In this document: in pieces, positions 35,417 to 44,357 of the stretch
Layout of the letters: the number at the start of each line of letters is the position of its first letter
How positions within the stretch are numbered: position 1 is the first letter of the stretch
Assembly: GCA_964441755.1 (NCBI GenBank)
Contig: CAYTVG010000018.1
Location: 4,377-68,376, forward strand
Source of the DNA: JAUMBM01 sp964441755
Lineage (GTDB): Bacteria > Bacteroidota > Bacteroidia > Chitinophagales > Saprospiraceae
Direction: 5' to 3'
DNA length: 64,000 nt
Notes under the pieces: generated by a model
Database searches by the model: none
Told to the model about the DNA's origin: nothing
The model's input: the letters and a program-made list of their open reading frames with translations, nothing else
Translations under genes and position numbers: made by a program

Positions 35417-37684
35417 ATGCATTCTTATCATCTTCACATCCGTGGTCAGGTACAAGGTGTAGGCTTCAGGCCTTTCGTATATCGGCTGGCGCAGCAGTAC
35501 GGTTTGCGGGGCACAGTATCCAATGGTACCGATGGTGTGCATATACACATCAATGCATCTCCGGAGGTTTTCGGTTTTTTCAGGGAAGATATATACCGCC
35601 GGGCGCCCTCTATGGCGCGCATTACGGCTGTCGACTGGACGGAGACGGGCGCCGTTGACTATGCGGATTTTTCCATCGTACAGTCTGCTGTCCATGACGA
35701 CCGCAATGTGCTCCTTAGCCCTGACTTTGGGCTTTGTGCCGCCTGCAGGGAGGAATTGTGGGATGCGGGCAACAGGCGTTATCAGTTTCCCTTCATCACC
35801 TGCACCCAGTGTGGCCCCCGATTGTCGGTAATCGACAATATCCCTTATGATCGCAATTACACCACGATGGCGCCCTTCGTCATGTGCGAGTCATGTCAGG
35901 AAGAATACGAAGCAGTAACCGACAGGCGATACTTTTCACAGACCAACTCCTGCGGCTGTTGCGGACCGCAGCTGGCGACACAGGCTATGTCAGCGCCAAT
36001 AACCGACCCTGTGGGAGCAGCTGTGTCGTGGTTGCAGTCGGGTGCTATTGTTGCGGTCAAAGGTGTGGGCGGATTTTTGCTGATGTGCGATGCCGGTAAT
36101 GCCGATGCCATAGGGCGGCTGCGCGAGCGCAAAAACAGGCCCGCCAAGCCGTTAGCACTTTTATACCCCGACATAGGCCGCGCGGAGGCGGATGTACAGC
36201 TCAGTGAGGGGGCAAGGGCTGCGCTGCAGCACAGCAGCTTTCCGATCGTGCTCTGTCCCTTGCAGGCATCACCTGCTTCGGCCTTGCCGACGGAGGTGAT
36301 TGCCCCGGGGCTCAATCAGATCGGGCTCATGCTCCCCAACAGCCCGCTGCTCGATCTGTTGGCAAGCCGTTTTGGGGATCCTTTGGTGGCTACCAGCGGC
36401 AATGTGAGCGGGGCACCTATTTGCTATCAGAATGAACAAGCTGCTGTACAGCTTTCTGCTATTGCCGACCGGATACTCATCCACGACCGCGACATCGTCA
36501 TGCCACAGGACGACAGCGTCTGTCGGTTTTCCCGAATCTATGACCAGCGCATACTAATCCGCCGCAGCCGGGGGCTGGCCCCCACCTACTGGCATACACA
36601 AGAGCAGGCCTATCCGACAGCTTTGGCCATGGGCGCCGACATGAAGAGCGTCTTCGGCATCAGTCACCAGCAAAATATATACCTGAGTCAGTATCTTGGT
36701 AATTTGGGGAGTTATGACAGTCAGCAGCAATACGAGCAAGTATTGCAGCACTACCTCAGGCTCACTGGCTGTCAGCCGCTGGTCGTACTGCACGACCTGC
36801 ATCCTGCTTATGCCTCTACCCGGCTCGCCCGGACATTTGAGGCTGCCGAGCGGCATGCCTTTCAGCACCACAAAGCGCACCTGGCGGCATGTCTTTTCGA
36901 AAATGACCTGCTCGACAGCGAGGAAGCCGTGCTGGGGGTTGTGTGGGACGGGGTTGGCTATGGGGAAGACGGGCAGATATGGGGCGGCGAGTTTTTCCGG
37001 TATGCGGCGGGACAATTTTTGCGTGCCTACCACTTTGATTACTTCGATTATCTGTTGGGCGACAAGATGTCGCTGGAGCCCCGGCTTGCAGCCCTTTCGG
37101 TCTGTAAGCAGGCGGCCTGGGCAGAGGAGTTGCTGCGCCCCAAGTTTACACAGCAGGAATGGCAGCTCTACACCCGCCTGCTGTCACAGCCGGCAGGGTT
37201 GCAGACCTCAAGTCTGGGCAGGCTATTTGACGCTGCAGCCTGCCTGCTCGGGCTGGGCGACCGCAACACCTATGAGGGCGAAGCAGCCACATACGTTGAG
37301 CAGCTGGCGCAGCAGTATATAAGCGCCAACGGCCCTGATCGAGTCGACAGCTACGTACAGGCACAGGCGAGTTATTACCGGATCCCGACGCACAGCATTT
37401 TTCAATACCTGCTTATTGACCTGAAAAAAGGCCGCGACAAAGCCTATATTGCGGCAAAATTTCATCAGACCCTGGTGCAGATAGTCCACAATGTTGCCCG
37501 TTACACAGGCTGTAAGAAGCTTGCCTTTAGTGGCGGGGTTTTACAAAACGGGCTGCTGGTAGATATGCTCATTCACCGGCTCAGCGCCAGCCATCAGCTA
37601 TTTTTCCACCGGCAGGTATCGCCCAATGACGAAAATATAGCACTGGGGCAGCTTGCACTGTATTTAAAAAACCAGCGCCCATGA
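35417..37684 (+). CDS. hypF: Carbamoyltransferase HypF
   Basis: HypF activates carbamoyl phosphate and moves the carbamoyl group to HypE, the first step toward the CN ligands of the active site. Domains in order: acylphosphatase (RGQVQGVGFRPFVYRLA), double zinc finger (CAACREEL, CTQCGPR, CESCQEEY, CGCCGPQ), YrdC/Sua5-like (AVKGVGGFLLMCDA, LRERKNRPAKPLALLYP, LVATSGNVSGAP) and Kae1-like C-terminal domain (HHKAHLAACLFE, GVVWDGVGYGEDGQIWGGEF, FSGGVLQN). It is full length at 755 residues. It overlaps the importer's binding-protein gene by 4 bases (ATGA). Its partner HypE is not in this window. Confidence 0.97.
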   Translation: MHSYHLHIRGQVQGVGFRPFVYRLAQQYGLRGTVSNGTDGVHIHINASPEVFGFFREDIYRRAPSMARITAVDWTETGAVDYADFSIVQSAVHDDRNVLLSPDFGLCAACREELWDAGNRRYQFPFITCTQCGPRLSVIDNIPYDRNYTTMAPFVMCESCQEEYEAVTDRRYFSQTNSCGCCGPQLATQAMSAPITDPVGAAVSWLQSGAIVAVKGVGGFLLMCDAGNADAIGRLRERKNRPAKPLALLYPDIGRAEADVQLSEGARAALQHSSFPIVLCPLQASPASALPTEVIAPGLNQIGLMLPNSPLLDLLASRFGDPLVATSGNVSGAPICYQNEQAAVQLSAIADRILIHDRDIVMPQDDSVCRFSRIYDQRILIRRSRGLAPTYWHTQEQAYPTALAMGADMKSVFGISHQQNIYLSQYLGNLGSYDSQQQYEQVLQHYLRLTGCQPLVVLHDLHPAYASTRLARTFEAAERHAFQHHKAHLAACLFENDLLDSEEAVLGVVWDGVGYGEDGQIWGGEFFRYAAGQFLRAYHFDYFDYLLGDKMSLEPRLAALSVCKQAAWAEELLRPKFTQQEWQLYTRLLSQPAGLQTSSLGRLFDAAACLLGLGDRNTYEGEAATYVEQLAQQYISANGPDRVDSYVQAQASYYRIPTHSIFQYLLIDLKKGRDKAYIAAKFHQTLVQIVHNVARYTGCKKLAFSGGVLQNGLLVDMLIHRLSASHQLFFHRQVSPNDENIALGQLALYLKNQRP

Positions 37685-38775
37685 AACTGTCAGCATGCCG
37701 CTTTTTTTTTCCACCAGCCCTGCTGCTGGCCGCCCTGCTGCTGGCGGCCTGCGGCCAAAAACCGGCAGAAAAACCAGTATTGCGGCCCGTGCGCGACGCA
37801 CTGGGCCGTGAGTTGCAGCTAAAAATGCCCGTCAATAAAGTGCTGACCATGAAAGCGGGCGCGCTGCGCCTGCTGTGCTATATGGGTGTGCAGGATAAAG
37901 TGGGCTACATCGAGCAAAACGAGCAGAAGCGGCAGGTTACCTACCTCATGGCCCATCCGCAGCTCAGGACACTCCCGGTGCTGGGTATCGGCAATAACTA
38001 TGATGCTGAGGCAGTTGCAGCCAGTGATGCTGAGCTTGTCATTGCCACCTACATGACGGCAGCTGAAGCCGATGCCTTGCAGGAAAAAGTGGGTAAGCCC
38101 GTTTTTGTGCTCACCTATGGCGATATGGGCGACCGCCTGGAGGAGCTTTTCGGCAGCTTTCGCGCGCTGGGCGCGCTCTTCGACCGCCAGGGGCGGGCCG
38201 ACAGCCTCATTTTTTTTATAGAAAAAAACAGGCAGCAGCTGGCAGCCGGCAGCGCCGGTGCTGCCACGGCTACCGCCTACGTCGGAGGGGTGGCCTTCAA
38301 TGGTGCCCATGGACTGCGCTCTTCGCGCGTCCGCTATCCGCCCTTCCTGCTGGCAGGCGTCGACAGCCCCGTCGACGGGCTGCCCAACAGCCTGCAGGAG
38401 ATGGGCGACGGGCAGAAGAATATACTCATCGATCCTGAGCAACTTATTGACTGGGATACCGATTTTCTGTTTCTCGATGCTGCCGGCCGCGACCTGTGGG
38501 CGCAGGAGCTCCGGCAGGCAGCTTACCGGCCGCTGCGCGCATTGCGGCAGGGGCAGGCCTATGTGCTGCTACCCTTCAATTGGCATACAATCAATTACGA
38601 ACATGTACTGTGCAACGCCTGGTTTGTAGCCAAGGTGACCAATCCACGCGCTTTTGGAGAAATTGATATCGAGGCGAAGAGCCGTGAAATAACGACCTTC
38701 TTCCTGGGCAAAGATGTGTATGCCAGCATCGACAGCACTTATCGGCCATTCAGAAAAACAGCGGGGCATGACTAA
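37681..38775 (+). CDS. Substrate-binding lipoprotein of a FecCD-type ABC importer (predicted nickel)
   Basis: This is the periplasmic metal- or chelate-capturing lipoprotein. The leader is long and hydrophobic and ends in LLAAC, the lipobox. The mature protein has the class III binding-protein fold: a short DALGRELQLKMPVNKVLTM opening, a helix-linked N lobe (YDAEAVAASDAELVIAT, GKPVFVLTYGDMG), then a C lobe (ILIDPEQLIDWDTDFLFLDAAG; YVLLPFNWHTINYEHVLCNAW). In this setting, overlapping hypF, nickel is the most likely cargo. Iron, cobalamin or a chelate cannot be excluded by sequence. His and Cys in the HTINYEHVLC segment are possible ligands. Confidence 0.82.
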   Translation: MKLSACRFFFPPALLLAALLLAACGQKPAEKPVLRPVRDALGRELQLKMPVNKVLTMKAGALRLLCYMGVQDKVGYIEQNEQKRQVTYLMAHPQLRTLPVLGIGNNYDAEAVAASDAELVIATYMTAAEADALQEKVGKPVFVLTYGDMGDRLEELFGSFRALGALFDRQGRADSLIFFIEKNRQQLAAGSAGAATATAYVGGVAFNGAHGLRSSRVRYPPFLLAGVDSPVDGLPNSLQEMGDGQKNILIDPEQLIDWDTDFLFLDAAGRDLWAQELRQAAYRPLRALRQGQAYVLLPFNWHTINYEHVLCNAWFVAKVTNPRAFGEIDIEAKSREITTFFLGKDVYASIDSTYRPFRKTAGHD

Positions 38776-39844
38776 CAAGCACGGAGGAGGAGCGTTATTG
38801 CAGCGCTATGCAGCCCATAATCGATCGAAGCGTATCTATCTGGTAATTAACTGCCTGTTGCTGGCCGGCCTGTTTGTGCTGGGCATTTCTACGGGGCCGA
38901 GCAAACTGGGACTGTCAGATATGCTGGCAAGTATACAGCCTGCGGGCAATGCAACAGATCGCCATATATTGCTGCAGTTGCGGCTGCCGCGACTGTTGGC
39001 AGCCATCATGAGCGGTACGGCCCTGGCCGTGTCGGGGGTGGTCATGCAGAGTGTGCTCCGCAATCCGCTCGGATCACCCTTTACCTTGGGCATTTCCAAT
39101 GCCGCTGCCTTTGGCGCAGCCCTGGCATTTGTATTTATCGACGTTGAAAAAGCAGCAGCATGGCCGGGAAGCGAGGGCCTGTGGCTGCAGCCTTTGCTGG
39201 TGACCTTATCGGCCTTTGGCTGGGCCATCGTCTGCTGCCTGTTCATCCTGCTGATTGCCAACCTCCGGGGGGCAACGCCCGAGAATATGATTCTCACCGG
39301 CATTATTGCCAGTACGCTCTTCACGGCCCTGACTTCCATCCTTCAATACATTGCAGATGATGTCAAGCTGGCTTCCATCGTATTCTGGACATTTGGCGAC
39401 CTGTCAAAAGGCGACTGGCAGTCCCTGTTGCTGCAGTTGCTGCTGGTGGGACCTGTACTGGCGTATTTTATGCACCGGCGTCAGTACTTCAATGCATTGG
39501 ATGCGGGTGATGAAGTAGCCCACAGCCTCGGTGTTCGCGTCAACCGGTTCAGACTGGCCGCGATGGTACTCAGCTCGTTACTGACGGCAGCGATTGTTGC
39601 CTTCTACGGCATCATCGCTTTCGTAGGGCTGGTCGTGCCGCATATTGTCAGGAAGCTGATAGGTGGAGATGAGCTCTTTCTGCTTCCCGCAGCAGCCGTG
39701 TCGGGTGCCGTTTTTTTGCTGCTGTGCGATATTGTCGCACACACAGTGCTCAGCCCTGTCGTCATTCCTGTGGGTATACTCACATCGCTGATTGGCGCCC
39801 CGCTGTTTATTCTGTTGCTCATCAGGCGTAAACAATATTATTGA
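38768..39844 (+). CDS. FecCD-family ABC permease (predicted nickel import)
   Basis: This inner-membrane permease is of the BtuC/FecD type. The start chosen is ATG 38768, which overlaps the previous stop; the upstream frame to 38714 is not needed. About ten helices are seen. LLQLRLPRLLAAIMSGTALAVSGVVMQSVLRNPLGSP is the family block around residues 65-100 and GIIAFVGLVVPHIVRKLIGGDE is the ATPase-coupling loop. PVGILTSLIGAPLFILLL closes the protein. The stop overlaps the ATPase start (TGATG), so the three importer genes are coupled. Confidence 0.9.
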   Translation: MTNKHGGGALLQRYAAHNRSKRIYLVINCLLLAGLFVLGISTGPSKLGLSDMLASIQPAGNATDRHILLQLRLPRLLAAIMSGTALAVSGVVMQSVLRNPLGSPFTLGISNAAAFGAALAFVFIDVEKAAAWPGSEGLWLQPLLVTLSAFGWAIVCCLFILLIANLRGATPENMILTGIIASTLFTALTSILQYIADDVKLASIVFWTFGDLSKGDWQSLLLQLLLVGPVLAYFMHRRQYFNALDAGDEVAHSLGVRVNRFRLAAMVLSSLLTAAIVAFYGIIAFVGLVVPHIVRKLIGGDELFLLPAAAVSGAVFLLLCDIVAHTVLSPVVIPVGILTSLIGAPLFILLLIRRKQYY

Positions 39845-40605
39845 TGACTACAATCAGACTTGATCAGCTGTGTTTTCATTATCCCCGCAGGCCTCTGATT
39901 ATCAAAGAGCTAAGTTGTAGTTTTGAAAAGGCCAGCATGACAGCTGTCCTGGGCGTCAACGGCTCCGGCAAGTCTACGCTCATACGCCTGCTCAATGGCT
40001 GGCTCAGTGCCGGCGGAGGCAATGTGTATGTAGGGGAAAAGAACCTCCGCGATATACCTGTGGCAGCGCTGGCGCGAAGAATAGCCTATGTCCCTCAGTT
40101 TCAATCACAGCTATTCCCGGTGACAGTCTTTGATACCGTGCTCAGCGGCAGGATACCCCATGCCGGTGCCACGCCTTCTTCGGAAGATCTGGCCATTGTG
40201 GAAAAAGTGTTGCTGCGGCTTCAACTTGAGCCTTTGGCGCTCCGCAATGTGCAGCAACTGAGTGGCGGAGAGCGCCAAAAAGTGCTGATCGCACGGGCAT
40301 TGGCACAGATGACAGAAGTTGTGCTGCTGGACGAGCCTACGTCCAGCCTTGATCTGAAGCACCAGCACGAGGTGCTGGGATTGCTGCAGGAGCTGAAAGA
40401 AGAAGGACTCTGTATCATACTGGCGCTGCACGATGTAAATATGGCAGCCCGCTACTGCTCTCACTGCCTGCTGCTCAAAGAAGGCCGGCTGCTGGCGGCA
40501 GGGGGGATAGATATCCTCGATGCCGACCTACTCAAAGCGTTGTACGAAGTAGAGATCGAAATGGTAGAAGTGCGGGGGCAGCGCGTATTTGTTACTTGTT
40601 GCTGA
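39844..40605 (+). CDS. ABC importer ATPase (predicted nickel import)
   Basis: This is the cytoplasmic ATPase of the same importer. Walker A is LGVNGSGKSTLIRLL, the signature LSGGERQKVLIARAL, Walker B VVLLDEPTSSLD, and the switch His is in LALHDVNMAARYC. It belongs to the FepC/BtuD branch. The start is placed at ATG 39844 in the TGATG overlap; a TTG one codon earlier is the alternative. It is the last gene of the hypB transcript. A 138-base gap with the third candidate operator follows before hypC. Confidence 0.93.
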   Translation: MTTIRLDQLCFHYPRRPLIIKELSCSFEKASMTAVLGVNGSGKSTLIRLLNGWLSAGGGNVYVGEKNLRDIPVAALARRIAYVPQFQSQLFPVTVFDTVLSGRIPHAGATPSSEDLAIVEKVLLRLQLEPLALRNVQQLSGGERQKVLIARALAQMTEVVLLDEPTSSLDLKHQHEVLGLLQELKEEGLCIILALHDVNMAARYCSHCLLLKEGRLLAAGGIDILDADLLKALYEVEIEMVEVRGQRVFVTCC

Positions 40606-40647
40606 TGCGTGTGGGTAGCCGTCAGCCAAAAACCATCAGTAACAACA

Positions 40648-40671
40648 GAATTAGAAAATATTTACTAATTC
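40648..40671. promoter_or_regulatory. Candidate hydrogenase-regulon operator, copy 3 (hypC)
   Basis: This is the best copy: arms GAATTAG and CTAATTC are perfect, and the inner bases continue the symmetry apart from one A-A opposition on each side. TTAG and CTAA are again ten bases apart. It lies about 75 bases before the hypC ATG. I cannot place a confident -7 box between them. Confidence 0.55.
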
Positions 40672-40743
40672 AAAAAATAAAGTTCATATTTATGCAAAAT
40701 TTATGAATATTGCTAGTTGAATTTTCTACCAAAACAAAGCAAT

Positions 40744-41034
40744 ATGTGTCTCGCAATTCCCGGTAAGATTAAGAGCATAGAATATCAATACGACGGACTG
40801 GTGAAAATGGCCAAAGTGCAGTTTGGCGGCATTACCAAAGAAGCAAGTCTGGAGATGCTGCCGGCTGCCAAGGAGGGCGACTATGTACTGGTGCACGTGG
40901 GCGTGGCCATCAGTATTGTCGATGAAGAAGAAGCCATGCTAACCTTCAGGTATCTGGAGGAAATTGGTGAGATTGACGAACTCATTGAAAGTAGCCAGAT
41001 TGACCGGCATAGTCCGGGCGGCAGCGATTATTAA
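40744..41034 (+). CDS. hypC: Hydrogenase maturation chaperone HypC
   Basis: This small chaperone carries the Fe(CN)2CO unit with HypD and hands it to the large-subunit precursor. The start is at ATG 40744, so that the protein begins MCLAIPGKI. The Cys at position 2 is essential in the family and becomes N-terminal after Met removal. The upstream frame to 40717 is excluded for this reason. YVLVHVGVAISIVDEEEA is conserved. 96 residues. The acidic tail (EIGEIDELIESSQID) is a little longer than usual. It is followed by hypD after 61 bases. Confidence 0.95.
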   Translation: MCLAIPGKIKSIEYQYDGLVKMAKVQFGGITKEASLEMLPAAKEGDYVLVHVGVAISIVDEEEAMLTFRYLEEIGEIDELIESSQIDRHSPGGSDY

Positions 41035-41095
41035 TCAACAAGCTGGTATCCCGCCTGCAGGGCAGGAGCATCAGCCCGCAAACAGGAAAGGGGCT

Positions 41096-42208
41096 ATGAA
41101 ATATATGTCAGAGTACAGGGATCCTGTGCTGGTAGAACAATACCTCAATGAAATACACAAGGTGGTAACCCGCCCATGGAATATCATGGAAGTTTGTGGC
41201 GGACAAACGCACAGCCTGGTCAAAAATGGTTTGATAAAGATGTTGCCTTCGCAGGTCAACATGATTCACGGTCCGGGCTGCCCTGTCTGTGTAACGCCAC
41301 TACACCTGATTGACAAAGCGGTGCACCTGGCCTTGGAAAAGGGGGTGATGTTGTGTTCTTTCGGAGATATGCTGCGCGTGCCGGGCTCGCAGATGAGCTT
41401 GCTGGAAGCTAAAGCACTGGGGGCTGATGTCCGTATATTGTATTCGCCTCTCGAGGCAGTAAAGCTCGCCAAAGAGAATCCTGCGCGTGAAGTTGTCTTT
41501 TTTGCAGTTGGCTTTGAGACAACAGCGCCTGCCAACGCACTGTCGGTGCTGCATGCTGCCAGGGCGCAGTTATCCAATTATTCCATATTGGCTTCGCATG
41601 TGCTGGTACCACCGGCTATCGAGGCGGTTATTGATGACGAAGAGGCTTCTATTCAGGGATTTTTGGCAGCGGGCCACGTGTGTACGATTATGGGTATCGA
41701 TGAGTATTATCCGTTGGTGGACAAATATAAAGTACCGGTTGTGGTGACAGGTTTCGAGCCTGTTGATATCGTGCAGGGCATATTGATGGTCGTGAGACAG
41801 TTGGAAAACGGGGAGGCAGTGCTGGAAAATCAGTACGGACGCGTGGTGCGCCCGGAAGGCAATCCGGATGCCATAGCCACCATCCGGCAGGTGTTCGAGG
41901 TTTCGGATCGGGAGTGGAGAGGCATAGGCAACATTCCGCTGAGTGGTTATCAGGTTCGTGCTGATTTTGCACAATACGATGCCAATAAAAAATTTGATAT
42001 TGACATAGAACAGGCATCCGAAAACAGTGAATGTATTGCCGGCTTGGTACTCAAGGGTATTAAAAAGCCTTATGAGTGTCCCCAATTTGGCAAAGGCTGC
42101 AACCCGCAGAAACCGCTGGGGGCGCCTATGGTAAGCAGTGAGGGAGCTTGTGCTGCCTACTACCATTTTTCCAACGCCATAGAGCAGTGGGCTCAGGGAG
42201 AGGCTTAG
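41096..42208 (+). CDS. hypD: Hydrogenase maturation iron-sulfur protein HypD
   Basis: HypD holds a [4Fe-4S] cluster and is the scaffold on which the Fe(CN)2CO group is built with HypC and HypE. The start is ATG 41096, next to a good purine-rich site (AGGAAAGGGG); an ATG at 41105 is possible. Key blocks are MEVCGGQTHS (Cys 34), HGPGCPVCVTP (Cys 62 and 65), GFETTAPA and the C-terminal cluster ligands in YECPQFGKGCNP and SSEGACAAYY. The length of 370 residues is normal. The NHL gene begins three bases after its stop. Confidence 0.96.
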   Translation: MKYMSEYRDPVLVEQYLNEIHKVVTRPWNIMEVCGGQTHSLVKNGLIKMLPSQVNMIHGPGCPVCVTPLHLIDKAVHLALEKGVMLCSFGDMLRVPGSQMSLLEAKALGADVRILYSPLEAVKLAKENPAREVVFFAVGFETTAPANALSVLHAARAQLSNYSILASHVLVPPAIEAVIDDEEASIQGFLAAGHVCTIMGIDEYYPLVDKYKVPVVVTGFEPVDIVQGILMVVRQLENGEAVLENQYGRVVRPEGNPDAIATIRQVFEVSDREWRGIGNIPLSGYQVRADFAQYDANKKFDIDIEQASENSECIAGLVLKGIKKPYECPQFGKGCNPQKPLGAPMVSSEGACAAYYHFSNAIEQWAQGEA

Positions 42209-42211
42209 GGC

Positions 42212-43375
42212 ATGGATAATCATTCGACAACCGTCATCAATATCAGCCTCAAAAAGGGCGTACCCGGAGAAGCAGGCGCCGCAGTATTGCCTGCCGTTGC
42301 CAGGGAACTCGGCATCTTTCTGGGGGATGCCGGCAATCCGTTGCTGGCGCCCCGGGGGGTCTTTATCGCAGCCGGGATGTTGTTTGTGTCAGATACGGGG
42401 CAAAACCGCGTGTTTATATGGAGAAAAATACCTTCGGGGGAGGTATACGCCGCGCCGGATGTGGTGCTGGGGCAGCAGGAACTGCAGCACACAGGTCGCA
42501 ACGGAGGGACTTCCGTCAGTGGATCTACCCTGATGTATCCCTCAGGTATCTGGTCCGACGGCAAGCGGCTGGTGGTGGCAGATGCCTGGAATCACAGAGT
42601 ACTTATATGGCATAGCATACCTGAGCAGCACGGGCAGGCGGCAGATGTAGTCGTAGGGCAACCCGATTTTTGGGCCAACCAGCCCAACATACATGGTATT
42701 GGAGCTGCACCCTCGGCACAATCACTCAATTGGCCTTATGGGGTGTATGTACACGACAATCAATTGTTTGTCGCAGATACAGGCAATCGGAGAGTACTGG
42801 TTTACAATTCATTGCCTGTCGAAAACGGGCAGGCCGCAGATTTTGTGCTGGGAAAATCTTCCTTTGAAGAGCGGGATTATGAAGGAGAGGATGCCGTTTG
42901 GCCGTATGCGGTAAGCGTTAGTGACGAGGGGAAACTGGCTATCACCGACACTCAATACTATCGCGTATTGTTGTGGGACCACTGGCGCGACGCTCTGCAT
43001 GAAAAAGCATCGGTCATTATCGGGCAGCCGGACCTTGGCAGTAACGGACAAAATCAATTTGGCCTTTTCCCGCAGGCGCACACACTCAGCTGGTGCTATG
43101 ACCATTTTTTTTACCGACAGGGGATATGGGTAGCTGATACAGGCAACAGTCGTCTGCTGTGGTTTCAGCAGTGCCCGCAGGTCAATAGTAAAGCTGCTGA
43201 TAACCTCGTTGGTAAGAGCAATTTTACGACAGGCAGCGAAAATGCCAATACAATTTTTGGCACAGAAAATGATTTGTATTGGCCTTTTTCACTATGTGTT
43301 GACGAACTGACCCGGCTGTTGGTGGTAGCAGATACGGGCAACCACCGTATTCGTTTCTATGAATTGTTAATTTAG
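42212..43375 (+). CDS. NHL-repeat beta-propeller protein linked to hypD
   Basis: This 387-residue protein is built from NHL repeats: NPLLAPRGVFIAAGMLFVSD, RVFIWRKIP, YPSGIWSDGKRLVVADAWNH, WPYGVYVHDNQLFVADTGNRR and WPFSLCVDELTRLLVVADTGNHR mark five or six blades. No signal peptide is seen, so it should be cytoplasmic. It begins three bases after hypD, surely in one transcript. It could be a docking or assembly partner for the hydrogenase. I recall NHL proteins beside some group 1h hydrogenase genes, but cannot verify this here. Between blades, repeated words like QAADFVLGK and QAADVVVGQ suggest internal duplication. Confidence 0.82.
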   Translation: MDNHSTTVINISLKKGVPGEAGAAVLPAVARELGIFLGDAGNPLLAPRGVFIAAGMLFVSDTGQNRVFIWRKIPSGEVYAAPDVVLGQQELQHTGRNGGTSVSGSTLMYPSGIWSDGKRLVVADAWNHRVLIWHSIPEQHGQAADVVVGQPDFWANQPNIHGIGAAPSAQSLNWPYGVYVHDNQLFVADTGNRRVLVYNSLPVENGQAADFVLGKSSFEERDYEGEDAVWPYAVSVSDEGKLAITDTQYYRVLLWDHWRDALHEKASVIIGQPDLGSNGQNQFGLFPQAHTLSWCYDHFFYRQGIWVADTGNSRLLWFQQCPQVNSKAADNLVGKSNFTTGSENANTIFGTENDLYWPFSLCVDELTRLLVVADTGNHRIRFYELLI

Positions 43376-43543
43376 TGCGTATCCGGAAATTTATGCAGAG
43401 ACAAAAGCGGAGTATTTTTTGTGTGTTTTCACTTTTTGAAGGAGCATAACAGCGCCAGAGGATTGAAAAAGGCGAAAACCCATAGCAAAAAATCGTTGCT
43501 GAATCTATGAAAAAATCTCTGGTACGGCTTTAGCAGACATTGT

Positions 43544-43774
43544 ATGACGGACGAAGAAATACTGAATCAATTTGACCCTAAGGAACTATTACTGCTGGTA
43601 CTCAGGGGGATGGATATAGCGATCATCCGTGAGGAGGGGCAGCTCGTGGAGGTTGACAATGGCTACACCATAGAGGTGGAGGGAAAGTCGCTCTACAAGC
43701 TGCTTTACCGAAACCAGGTAGTAGCGCCTTTTGCAGATGTCGTGGAGATGTGTGGCTTCATTAAACTAGGCTGA
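43544..43774 (+). CDS. Small acidic protein of unknown function
   Basis: This 76-residue acidic protein opens MTDEEILNQFDPKELLLLVL and continues with strand-rich sequence (GQLVEVDNGYTIEVEGKSLYKLL, ending EMCGFIKLG). I do not recognise a family. It lies 3 bases before the bifunctional-nuclease-like gene and 13 more bases separate that from hypA, so it belongs to the hypA transcript. A 168-base gap without obvious structure precedes it. Confidence 0.6.
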   Translation: MTDEEILNQFDPKELLLLVLRGMDIAIIREEGQLVEVDNGYTIEVEGKSLYKLLYRNQVVAPFADVVEMCGFIKLG

Positions 43775-43777
43775 TCC

Positions 43778-44344
43778 ATGGAAGAAAAAGTGGAATTATC
43801 GATTATTGCGCTTGCCAAGAATCAGGCCTCGGATAATAACTACGTAATCGCGCTGGAAGACGAGCAAAGTAAAAAGAGGCTGATCATTCTGATCGGGCAG
43901 GCTGAAGCACAGTATATCGGTGTTGTGCTGGAAAAGCTAAACACCAAAAGGCCGTTGACACACGACTTGCTGGCAACAACCATTGAAAAACTGGGCGGTC
44001 GTGTTGTACATGTTTATATCCATAGTCTGATAGACAACATTTACATTGCAGATATCTGTCTGGCAGACCAGGAAGGGGGTATACACTGTATAGATGCCCG
44101 TGCTTCAGACGCGATTGCTCAGGCGGTAAAGAACAGTGTTCCCATTTACACCAACCAGCAATTGCTGAATGACAGTAGTTATCTCAACGAGATTTACGTG
44201 AAAGAGAGCAACAAGACTTCTTTTTCTGATTATACGCTGGAGGAACTCGAAGAGTTGTTGCAAAAGGTGCTCAGAAAGGAGGACTATGAGAGTGCCATCC
44301 GAATCCGCGAGACCATTCGTCGGAAACGCAAAGAAAACTTGTAA
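43778..44344 (+). CDS. Bifunctional nuclease-family (DUF151) protein with C-terminal UVR motif
   Basis: The protein has a DUF151/BFN domain (residues about 5-130; LIILIGQAEAQYIGVVLEK, RPLTHDLLATTIEKLGG, CIDARASDAIAQAVKNSVPIY) followed by a UVR motif (TLEELEELLQKVLRKEDYESAIRIRETI). This pairing is common in Bacteroidota, and the plant relatives show nuclease activity in vitro. It shares a transcript with hypA here, but the family is widespread outside hydrogenase loci, so its presence may be incidental. 188 residues. Confidence 0.87.
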   Translation: MEEKVELSIIALAKNQASDNNYVIALEDEQSKKRLIILIGQAEAQYIGVVLEKLNTKRPLTHDLLATTIEKLGGRVVHVYIHSLIDNIYIADICLADQEGGIHCIDARASDAIAQAVKNSVPIYTNQQLLNDSSYLNEIYVKESNKTSFSDYTLEELEELLQKVLRKEDYESAIRIRETIRRKRKENL

Positions 44345-44357
44345 TTGCAGACAAATT

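Noticed and set aside
14470..43500. Apparent similarity between the intergenic stretch at 14.5 kb and that at 43.4 kb (AGGAGCAT and AAAAAGGCGAAAA words)
   Set aside because: The shared words are short and differently spaced, so I cannot distinguish this from chance in AT-rich DNA.
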